This document shows positions 11,921 to 20,335 of a DNA stretch of 30,953 nt, one piece after another. The position numbers and the translations under genes were made by a program. Origin of the DNA: Reclinomonas americana ATCC 50394 (lineage: Eukaryota; Jakobida; Jakobea; Jakobida); NCBI GenBank assembly GCA_048213135.1, contig PS015142.1:130022-160974 (forward strand), in the 5' to 3' direction. Each line of letters begins with the position of its first letter. The stretch's first letter is position 1. The notes under the pieces were generated by a model that saw only the letters and a list, made by a program, of their open reading frames with translations, had not been told where the DNA came from and did no database searches.

Positions 11921-12611
11921 GCACGCAAAGAAAATCGGAAAAACGTGAGGTTTCGTTTGTTTTAACAAGGACTTGGGCGACGTTCATTGGGCCTCTCTTG
12001 CTTCCTTTGCTGCATTTTTTTGCGCAAGAGAGCATACACACAGGGGAGAGAGAGGGGGGGGGGAGCTATGGACAAGAGAAAGGAAAAAAAAGAGGGTGCA
12101 GCAGGGGAGAGATCCTACTGCGGCCACGTGCCACGCACCTCGTCCTCTCAAACGATCGTGTGGTGCGGCAGTGGCGCGGAATACACATAGACAGGGGGGG
12201 AGAGTTATAACAGTGGAGGATGGGAGAGGTGGAGCAGTGACGCGCTCTCAGGAAGACAGGCGGACGGCTGTGTGCATTACAAGGCATGTGATATGCACTT
12301 GTATGCATGCTCGCCCTGCCAACTAGCAAACCACACCTCGTCTCGGTACTCGAAACGAGCGGGGAGAGGCAGCATGTCACTGCAAGAGGAACAAGGGGAA
12401 AAAGGAGGTGCGCTTGAGCAGCGCGAGAGGACGATGAGTGGGAAAGAGGAGGAAGAGAGCGAAAGAGCCCGAGGGCCAGATGAACGCGCAGTAGACACGG
12501 AGATCAATTAATGATATAGCCAAACAAGATGCAGGGGGGAGGAAAAGGTCAAACAACAACAACAGCAACAGCAACAGAAGAAGAACAGGACACGAACAAG
12601 AGCGACGAGTA
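11921..12611. other. Purine-rich intergenic spacer
   Basis: About 690 bases upstream of the minus-strand gene starting at 11920. The plus strand is A/G-rich, with a 10-G run near 12054-12063, a 7-G run near 12193-12199, a CAA/CAG-type repeat at 12555-12585, and a TATAA at about 12206 on the plus strand. Short ORFs here have no protein-like composition. I see no gene. Confidence 0.6.
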
Positions 12612-13580
12612 TCATGGGCTGTCGTCAGTCAGCTGCTGGTACCGCTCGAGTGATGCTTGTACANNNNNNNNNNNNNNNNNNNNNNNNNNNNNNNNNNNNN
12701 NNNNNNNNNNNNNNNNNNNNNNNNNNNNNNNNNNNNNNNNNNNNNNNNNNNNNNNNNNNNNNNNNNNNNNNNNNNNNNNNNNNNNNNNNNNNNNNNNNNN
12801 NNNNNNNNNNNNNNNNNNNNNNNNNNNNNNNNNNNNNNNNNNNNNNNNNNNNNNNNNNNNNNNNNNNNNNNNNNNNNNNNNNNNNNNNNNNNNNNNNNNN
12901 NNNNNNNNNNNNNNNNNNNNNNNNNNNNNNNNNNNNNNNNNNNNNNNNNNNNNNNNNNNNNNNNNNNNNNNNNNNNNNNNNNNNNNNNNNNNNNNNNNNN
13001 NNNNNNNNNNNNNNNNNNNNNNNNNNNNNNNNNNNNNNNNNNNNNNNNNNNNNNNNNNNNNNNNNNNNNNNNNNNNNNNNNNNNNNNNNNNNNNNNNNNN
13101 NNNNNNNNNNNNNNNNNNNNNNNNNNNNNNNNNNNNNNNNNNNNNNNNNNNNNNNNNNNNNNNNNNNNNNNNNNNNNNNNNNNNNNNNNNNNNNNNNNNN
13201 NNNNNNNNNNNNNNNNNNNNNNNNNNNNNNNNNNNNNNNNNNNNNNNNNNNNNNNNNNNNNNNNNNNNNNNNNNNNNNNNNNNNNNNNNNNNNNNNNNNN
13301 NNNNNNNNNNNNNNNNNNNNNNNNNNNNNNNNNNNNNNNNNNNNNNNNNNNNNNNNNNNNNNNNNNNNNNNNNNNNNNNNNNNNNNNNNNNNNNNNNNNN
13401 NNNNNNNNNNNNNNNNNNNNNNNNNNNNNNNNNNNNNNNTCTGCTCTCCCTCCTCCCCTCTGTGTGTGTGAGCATGTGCGTGCCGTGTGCGTGGGGGGAC
13501 GCGCAACGCCACTTGCCAATCACAAGTGACCGTTTGAACAGTAATGATTGTTGCACGCGCGCGCGCGTGCTCTCACTCAC
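12612..13580 (-). CDS. Possible minus-strand gene mostly hidden by a gap
   Basis: Both sides of a 776-base gap carry protein-like minus-strand sequence. On the left, 12663-12612 reads QASLERYQQLTDDSP followed by a stop, which looks like a C-terminal end. On the right, 13580-13512 reads SESTRARVQQSLLFKRSLV and then IGKW, directly followed by GTTGCGCG, the favoured donor sequence of this genome. No clear ATG was found on the right flank. The two pieces may belong to one small gene divergent from the plus-strand gene at 13644, or to none. Low confidence. Confidence 0.25.
   Translation of the reverse strand: MSESTRARVQQSLLFKRSLVIGKWRCASPHAHGTHMLTHTEGRRESRXXXXXXXXXXXXXXXXXXXXXXXXXXXXXXXXXXXXXXXXXXXXXXXXXXXXXXXXXXXXXXXXXXXXXXXXXXXXXXXXXXXXXXXXXXXXXXXXXXXXXXXXXXXXXXXXXXXXXXXXXXXXXXXXXXXXXXXXXXXXXXXXXXXXXXXXXXXXXXXXXXXXXXXXXXXXXXXXXXXXXXXXXXXXXXXXXXXXXXXXXXXXXXXXXXXXXXXXXXXXXXXXXXXXXXXXXXXXXXXXXXXXXXXXXXXXXXXXXXXVQASLERYQQLTDDSP
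12664..13439. other. Assembly gap (776 N)
   Basis: Run of N between a possible gene end on the left and a CT/GT-rich, intron-like flank on the right. Confidence 0.95.
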
Positions 13581-13643
13581 TCACGCACCATTCACCGATC
13601 ACTCAATCATGGCCACACACACACAGATACCGAGTGCTTCTCA

Positions 13644-14365
13644 ATGAGCGGTGTGGAGAGCGCGTTGCCGGTGGTGGCGGCGGCGGCCGATCGACGAGAG
13701 CGGGCCGGGTCCGCGGGCTCCTCGAGCAGCACCGTGTCATCGACGGGACTGGAGGGCCTCCCCGACGAGCTCTTCTCGCTGCGCGAGCTGGTGGAGTCGC
13801 ATGTGCGACTGAATGCCGAGCTGCGTGAGTTGTCGCTGACGGCGGAGCGGCTGAATGCGCAACCGCGATCGGCGCGAGTCGATGCCGAGTACAACAGGGT
13901 GGCGCAGCGCGCGGAGCAAGTGGTGCATGAGATTGATGAGGCGGCGGCGGCGCTCAGCGAGTGCAGTGAGGAACTGTGGCAGTTGCACGAGGCCGTGGCC
14001 GAGCATCAGCAGACGGAGGTGTTGATTGAGGCGCTGGAGGCAAGGCACACGGAACTGTACGCCTCGGTAACATGTGAAGCAGGTGTGTGTGTGCCCACCA
14101 TCTCTCCCTTTCTCTCTTTGTGCCTCGTTCTCACCATTGTTCGCTGCGCAGACGTTACCGACGCGTTGCGGGAAGAAGAGAGTCGCTTGCTGGACGAGAT
14201 GGATGAGCTGGAGCGCATGTTTGCTGAGTCGTACGCACGNNNNNNNNNNNNNNNNNNNNNNNGGGAGAGGACAGGAGAGGCGAGAGAAAGAGAAAGTGTT
14301 TTCGTGTGCGGATGTCCGATCTGTCTCGCTGACACTGCAGTTTGCTGAATGGAATAACACAATGA
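13644..14365 (+). CDS. Small coiled-coil protein, unknown function
   Basis: Exon 1 is 13644-14082 and exon 2 starts at 14152. The protein starts MSGVESALPV, has a Ser-rich lead (residues about 20-40), then an almost continuous alpha-helical, Leu/Glu/Ala heptad-like region (LFSLRELVESHVRLNAELRE..., YNRVAQRAEQVVHEIDEA, LREEESRLLDEMDELERM). A 23-base gap at 14240-14262 hides the end of exon 2 or an intron start. A plausible finish uses a donor GTACGC at 14232 and an acceptor before 14341, giving SLLNGITQ and a stop at 14365, about 180 residues in all. The start follows an acceptor-like CACAG at 13625, so an untranslated or additional upstream exon is possible. Such small coiled coils occur in tethering and centrosomal complexes; no assignment is made. 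Confidence 0.6.
14240..14262. other. Assembly gap (23 N)
   Basis: Short N run in or next to the second exon of the coiled-coil gene; makes its C-terminus uncertain. Confidence 0.95.
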
Positions 14366-14595
14366 ACACCCCCACATCACTCGCTCACTCGGGGCAAAAC
14401 AGAGGACGGCACAAAAATAAACAAGAGAGGCGGCAGAGAGGGAGCCATGGAACAAGAGAGAGTGTGCTGACGTCACCAAGTGAGAGACGAGGGGAGGGAG
14501 AGAGAGAAGAGTGCGAGACAAGCAAAAAAAAAACAGACGTGATTTCCACACGCGCGTGCCATGACACACACACACACACACGCTCACAAACTCAC

Positions 14596-14656
14596 CAGCC
14601 TCTGGTGGCGGTGCCTGGTGAATGACCGCAGACTTGCCGACGATGCACAGTTCCAT
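14596..14656 (-). other. Possible isolated minus-strand first exon
   Basis: The minus strand reads ATG, MELCIVGKSAVIHQAPPPEA, then a GTGAGTTTGTG donor after 61 bases. Codon composition is coding-like and it lies 119 bases upstream of the phosphodiesterase start, in divergent orientation. I found no convincing following exon among the repeats and the gap at 14262-14580, so this may be a chance ORF, an upstream exon of a small gene, or a degraded exon. Confidence 0.25.
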
Positions 14657-14775
14657 GATTGAAAGACGAAACGAAAAAAGCTCTCCAACACACAAACAAA
14701 AAAACGATTTGATATCTTCAATTTGCGGCGGATTGGGCAGCGCAATTTCGAGGGGCCATCGTGATTTTCCGCCGA

Positions 14776-14848
14776 ATGGGGTCAGCAGCTCTCCCCCCCA
14801 GCCTCTCTCTCTTTCTCTCTTTCTCTCACACACTCTTCCCGTTTGCAG
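14776..14848 (+). other. Five-base coding first exon plus 68-base intron creating an MGC acylation start
   Basis: ATGGG ends at 14780, the intron starts GTCAGC and ends with a pyrimidine-rich tract and CAG at 14848. Intron length (68) and phase (2) fit. The competing upstream ATG at 14622 would need a phase-2 donor that I do not find. Confidence 0.65.
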
Positions 14849-17800
14849 GTGTAAGCCATCATCCAGCCGGCAACACTCATCGGGCGTGGTGTCGCCGAAC
14901 AGGAAAGCCGGCGGCAGTTATCGAGTCGATGCGTTTGGTGAATCGACGAGAGTGGCGACTGTGATCGCCACTGCCACTCCCGCCAGCGTGAGCAGTGGAA
15001 GTAGCAGCAGCACGAGCAGCACAGCGAGCAATAGCAGTCGCGATTCGGCCGGGGTTCCGCGAGGATTGTCGGTGCGCGTGACGACGCCTACTGGTGGTGG
15101 TGCTGGTGGTGCTTCCGCGGGTGTGGGTGGATCGTTTGAGAGTGTGCTGGTGCATGGGGACACGGAGGCCAAGTCGACGCTGGATATGTATGTTCGCACG
15201 GCGACGTTTGCGCGATGTGTCGTCGATGGAGTCTCCAATGTGTTTGTCGTGTCGCGGTGAGCAGCAACAGCAACAGTAGCGTGCGAGGAGTGCGTGCGTT
15301 GATGCTCACGGAAAGGGTGTGCGTGTGTAGGTCTGACAGCGGCGATGTGTTCATGGCTGCCAGTGATCTTCTGGACACATTCTGGGAGTGCATCCGATTG
15401 CAGGTCGATGCGCAGACAGAGCTGGCGGCCGCCGGTCTCGGCAGTGAGCAGGCGTACCAGATGATGTGTGCGGCGCTCAGGAGTGGCGCTTTCCGTGTGC
15501 GGGTGCGTCTCATTCGTTCTCGCGTTTGCCATCCATCTTGCCCATTCCTGTCAATTTGCGCTGCAGATTGAGCGCTCTTGCATGCGCGTTCTTTTCAACT
15601 TCACTTCCCCCCGCTTGGCCTACATTGCGTTTCCGCTGGTCGCTGTCAACGAGCCTGCTCGTAGGTTGCGTCCTTTTTTTTGTGCCATCGTCTGTCTATC
15701 TGCATGTTCAGTCCGCTTTCTCACCTGGTTTCTATTGCCAGGGCACGGCGCATCAAGTCGCTGATGATGGCCGTCTTTGATGCCAACTGTTACCTCAGTG
15801 AGCGGGGTGCGGTAGAGTCTCTGACCCTGCCTCCACCTGCCAGCGCTGGTGTGCCACGGCAGGTGCGTTGATCGATTCATCGATTTTCGTACACGCTGGT
15901 TGATTGTTCATTTCTTCCTCTCGCCAGCGCATGCCGGACTCGCCTCTCTCCCGTCCGTCGCCACCATCGCCACCACGGCAGACTCCACCACCGAGATCAC
16001 CATCACCACCAGTCGTTGAATCGCTGACCAAGCAGCCATTGTCAGCTACAGCAGCGCCACCTGCAGCACCCAGCACAGCCGTCGTTGTTTCTGCATGTTG
16101 CGTCGTTCCCTTCTGACCCTCCCTACCTCCCACATCTCACATGCGTGGTGCAGTGCGTGGCGGTGCGAATCATACCCCAAGCGAATCCGCAGACTACCCG
16201 CAGCGGTCGTCGCACATCAAGCGCGCGCAACATGTGCGACCGCTGAGTTCAGTGTCGCCCGTTCGGCTACCAGTGGACACAGCAATGGACACACTGCAGC
16301 AGTTTGCGGCCAAGTACTCGTTTGACCAGGACGACAGGGAACGCATCGATGAGCTGCTGACTCTGCTGTCGCGCGATGAGCTTTTCACGCCGTCGGCGTC
16401 GACCATTGCCAGTGTCGGCAGCTCCAATCGCCTCGGTCGCAGTTGCGTTGGGGTGGTCTCGTTTCTCACTCAAAAAGAATGTCGAGAGGCTGAGAGTTGA
16501 TGGCTCCAGACGATGCCGTGACACAATACCTCGCCGAGGCCGGTGTGCAACTGCGCCCGGATCGGAGACGGAGCAAGAGAACCGGTATTCAGCTCATTCG
16601 TGACGTCTTCAATGCCGTGCGATTCACGTGCGTGACGCTTGCCCTGCTCTTCCCCTTGGTGATCACCAACTCATCGTTGCCCCCCTCGCAGTCGTGCACT
16701 GCATCGCTCAGTACATCAACGACGCATGTCGGTGCAACGAACATTGCCGGCTGCACTGGTTGCCAAAGTGCAGCCTCTGGTGCCGCAGTTGTCGTCGTGG
16801 ACATTCGATGTGTTTGATCTCGGTCGTCTGTCTGGTGAGTGCGATGATGCGAGCTGTGCCAGTCCGTGCTCTTTTCTTGCCTTGCTGACCGAATGTTCAG
16901 ATGATCGGCCATTGTTCCACGTCGCCATGGCGATTGTGCACGAATTCAACCTGATCAACAAGCTGACGCTCGAACCCGATCGCATGCAGCACTTTTTCGC
17001 TGCTGTCGAAGACGGCTACCGCAACAATCCGTACCACAATCGCTGTTGCGTCTCCGTATTGCGATGAATTGTGGATGTCTCCCGTTCGCTCATCCCTATC
17101 CACGATCGCAGATCATGCCGCCGACATGACGCAGACGTGCTTCTTCTTGCTACGAAAGTCGGAATTGATCGAGTTGAGTTTTCTCTGGAGTGGAGATAGG
17201 CGATGAAACACTTTCTCTGTTTCTCTCTCTGCTCACTTCATCACCGCCGCGCAGGTTCATGACCGACATTGAGATTCTGGCGGCCCTGATTGCGTGCACG
17301 GCGCATGACTACGACCACCCCGGCGTCAACAACATGTTCCATGTGCGCTCAGAGTCGGAGCTGGCCACGATTTACAACGACCAGTCGGTGGGTGGCGTGC
17401 GTCTCGAGTTAGTGTGCCCCACATGTGCATCGCTCTCACGTCTCCGATTGTACTAGGTACTGGAGAATCATCACTGCTCGTCGATCTTCAAGTTGTTGCA
17501 GCAGGACCATTTGAATTTCTTGCGAGACTTGCACCCGGACGACCGGCGGGTCATTCGCGACACCATTGTTGCCGTGGTACTGGCCACCGACATGGCCAAG
17601 CATTTCGATCACGTTGGCAAGTTTGTGGGGCGCTTCCGCGGCGATCGTTGCGTGCCACACATCACGCGTGCTCCCTCCATCAACGCGTACTGACGTGGGT
17701 GTGTTGATTAGCGTACAATTTCAAGGACCGCAAGGACCGCCTCCTCTTGTTGCAAATGTTTGTCAAGGCGGCCGATGTCTCGAACCCGGCGAAACCACTG

Positions 17801-18426
17801 GTGCGTTGCCCTTCTTTCCTCCACCGAGATACGTTTTGCGATCTGACATATGTGCTGCCGCCGTGCAGCGTATGTGTCGCATTTGGGCTCGCCGCGTGAT
17901 GGAGGAGTTCTACCAGCAGGGCGATTTGGAAAAGGTGAACGGACTTCCGGTGTCCGCGTTCATGGATCGCGACACGACCTCCAAGAAGGATTGTCAGATT
18001 GGTGAGTGCGATGCGCAGGCTGGCTGTTCGTCATGTGTTGATTTTTGCTCACCTTTCCCCACAGGCTTCATCAACGTAATTGTCAAGCCACTGTACGAGG
18101 CACTGGGCGAATTCCGCTCCGCGCTGGCGTTCCCGTTGGAGCATGTGATGGCCAACATGCGCTTCTGGTCAAGTCTAACGGGCACCGACGATGCCGGCAT
18201 CACGGACACCGAGGCTGAGCAGCGTGTCAATCAAACCGCCGCCGACGCTCTCACCAAGCGACGAGAAGCACGACCGGCGCCACTGACACTCACCGCCGAC
18301 GGCTCTTCATTAGCGTTGGACACGCCTACTTCTGTGGCCTCGTCATCGTCATCATCATCATCGTCGGAGGAAGCACCAGACATTGAGGTGGTGGACGACA
18401 CGGCCGACCTGGAAGACGCGGACTAG
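14776..18426 (+). CDS. Class I 3',5'-cyclic nucleotide phosphodiesterase, predicted N-terminally acylated (877 aa)
   Basis: It should hydrolyse cAMP and/or cGMP to the 5'-monophosphate. Exons: 14776-14780, 14849-15256, 15331-15502, 15567-15664, 15742-15862, 15928-16096, 16154-16441, 16510-16627, 16692-16834, 16901-17044, 17112-17172, 17255-17387, 17457-17646, 17712-17800, 17869-18001, 18065-18426; 2634 nt in frame. The five-base first exon ATGGG joins to TGTAAGCCA, giving MGCKPSSS, a classic myristoyl/palmitoyl start. Residues about 100-255 form an unassigned globular domain; 260-440 are Pro/Ser-rich and linker. The catalytic domain has YHNRYHAADM (552-561, metal ligands H553, H557), HDYDHPG (593-599), metal Asp705 in KAADVSNP, and the invariant purine-clamping Gln756 (CQIGF). 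All key residues are present. The tail is Ser/Asp/Glu-rich. Substrate class cannot be read from sequence. A same-strand 7TM gene follows 196 bases downstream. Confidence 0.92.
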
Positions 18427-18475
18427 TCGAATTGTTGTTGTTGTAATTGTTGTAGTTCTAATGCCCGCAGCTCGC
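18427..18475 (+). promoter_or_regulatory. GTT-rich 3' flank with TGTAA
   Basis: Directly after the phosphodiesterase stop the plus strand has TTG repeats and TGTAATTG. TGTAA-type elements act as poly(A) signals in some algae and protists. The IQ-like minus-strand gene also has TGTAA immediately after its stop, near a GTT run. Suggestive only. Confidence 0.3.
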
Positions 18476-18621
18476 TGGGGAGTGTTTTAGGTGTTTAAGT
18501 GTGTGTTTCTTTATTAGAGGCGGAGTGACCATCGTCCTCCTGCCGTTTCCGCGCGGTGAAAAACAATGTAGCTTTGGTGTTGTAAATCCACTTTCCGACG
18601 ACTCTCCTCGTTTTCTTCCAC

Positions 18622-20287
18622 ATGTCCAACGGCGCAGAGGCATTTGCAGGTTCCGTCTCTCTCTCACACTCACATCACACTCGTGCTTCAGCTGAGTAAC
18701 TCCTCCCTGCACGCACGTGTCACAGGATGCACACAGGCGTACCTCATCTTCAACATCCTCTTCCTCGCCACCGGTGTCGGCGGCATTGGCATCACTGTCT
18801 ATCGCCTGAGACAAGACATACGCATCTTTCGGTGTGTGTGTGCGCGCGCGTGTCTCTCACAATGCACCTCTCCCTCACTCACACACGCGAGCGCAGATCG
18901 TTCCATGTCAGTGCCGATGATCGGTTCAGTCGTGTCTTATACACAGTGCTGCGTGTGTTGGTGTGCACACATCTCATTGGTGAGTGACCTGTGTGCTTGT
19001 CTCCTCCTCTTGAGTGTACACGGACCTCACGCTCTTTGTGCACAGTGGCTGCATTCTACAACGTGTTCAACAAACACTTGTGTGATCCGACCACGAACTC
19101 GATTGCATTGCATGTGCCCTTTGTTGCGTCATTCATCATTGTCGCCTTTTTCCGTCATGAAAAGAGCACCGACAATGTGCGCGTTAGGTGGTGATCTATG
19201 TCACTGTCAACCTCACCGGCCTCTTGCTCATGCTGCTGTGGTGCGGTGTTTGTCGTTCGTTTGTTGTTCTGCCTGCTTGTATGATGATCATGACGATGAT
19301 CGTGTTCCGGTTGCCATGCGCGGTTTCTTCTTCTTCTTCTTCCAGGTTGCGACTGCTGTTCCGCGCTGCTGCGTTTTCGGTCGTGAGCTATGTGATCGCG
19401 CTGCTGCTTGTGAGTGGAGTGGTGATTGGAGACAGTTGCGTTGCTTCCGACGACGACGATGACGAGTGCTTGCATTCATTCACTCCCACACGCAGTCGTC
19501 AGCTGCATGGTGCAAATGACGACGATGAAGACCACCGACATTAAGATCTACTTTGCTTTTGTATTGGTGCGCTGCTGCTTCGTCCGTGCCTCTTGTTCTT
19601 GTCTCCACCGACTGACTGGATGGCGATCCGACAGCTCACCATCGCCTGCAATCTCGTCATCACGTGGTGCATGCTGTTCGTGTTGATGCGCTCGTCGAAC
19701 CAGCAAAGGATGAAAGAGGGCGGAGGGCCCTTGCGGAAGCGAGCACGACGATCGTTGTTGAAGGCACGTGACTGGGCGCTTTTTTGCTTCCAGTCACGAA
19801 GAATATTAATCTTGCGTGTAGGTCATGTTCCTCGCCGCCGGCTACACGGGCTACTGCATTCCTGTGGCTGTCGGTGCCGGTCTTCTGGCGTTCAACCTGC
19901 AGAATTTCCTCGAGTACTGGGACATGGTGTATTTCGTCGTGCAGGTTGGGTGACCTCGGTCCGACGCCCGCACCGCTTCACTCCATCGCACTCAACACGC
20001 TTGTGCAGGTCATGGATCTCCTCCCTTGCGCGGGCATTCTGCTCTTCCTGTATGTGGATCCGCGCTTCTCCAAGTACTCGCGAAAACAAGAGGTTTTTTT
20101 GAGCCGCACCCGTTCTCTCTCTTCTCCTTCGCAATCCCTCACTCAACTGGCACAGATCCCACTCGACGAAATGACCGCGGACACGACGACCTCCACCACC
20201 ACCAGCAGCGTCGTATCGCGAAGTAGTGACGACCGCGCATTACTACCGGTCGAGGACTCCACGGCACCATACAGAAAATACCCTTGA
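18622..20287 (+). CDS. Seven-transmembrane protein, possibly TOM1/THH1-like or GPCR-like (324 aa)
   Basis: Exons: 18622-18649, 18726-18831, 18897-18979, 19046-19122, 19188-19240, 19346-19434, 19496-19566, 19635-19763, 19822-19944, 20009-20092, 20156-20287; 975 nt in frame. The product starts MSNGAEAFAGCTQAYLIF and has seven hydrophobic segments: AYLIFNILFLATGVGG, VLYTVLRVLVCTHLIVAAF, FVVIYVTVNLTGLLLMLLW, FSVVSYVIALLLVSGVVIG, IKIYFAFVLLTIACNLVITW, VMFLAAGYTGYCIPVAVGAG and VYFVVQVMDLLPCAGILLFL. A basic loop (RRSLLK) lies between TM5 and TM6 and a Thr/Ser-rich tail follows TM7. The layout and the TM7 ending resemble the THH1/TOM1/TOM3 family; this is a weak family call. Intron 8 (19764-19821) would use a GC donor (AAG|GCACGT), the least certain junction. 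Its position after a phosphodiesterase gene suggests, without proving, a signalling role. Confidence 0.7.
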
Positions 20288-20295
20288 AAAAGAAA

Positions 20296-20320
20296 TAACA
20301 ACAACAACAACAACAATAAC
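20296..20320. repeat. (AAC)n repeat between two convergent genes
   Basis: AACAACAAC... on the plus strand (GTT on the minus) fills the 48-base space between the stops at 20287 (+) and 20336 (-). The two 3' untranslated regions must overlap or be extremely short. Confidence 0.8.
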
Positions 20321-20335
20321 TGCACGTGCATTACA

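Noticed and set aside
12054-12063. 10-G run as a G-quadruplex
   Set aside because: A single run without the four spaced G tracts; not enough to claim.
14622-14841. Upstream ATG as start of the phosphodiesterase
   Set aside because: The frame runs through pyrimidine-rich, Ser/Leu-coding intron-like sequence, and no phase-2 donor links it to the exon at 14849; ATGGG at 14776 fits length and phase.
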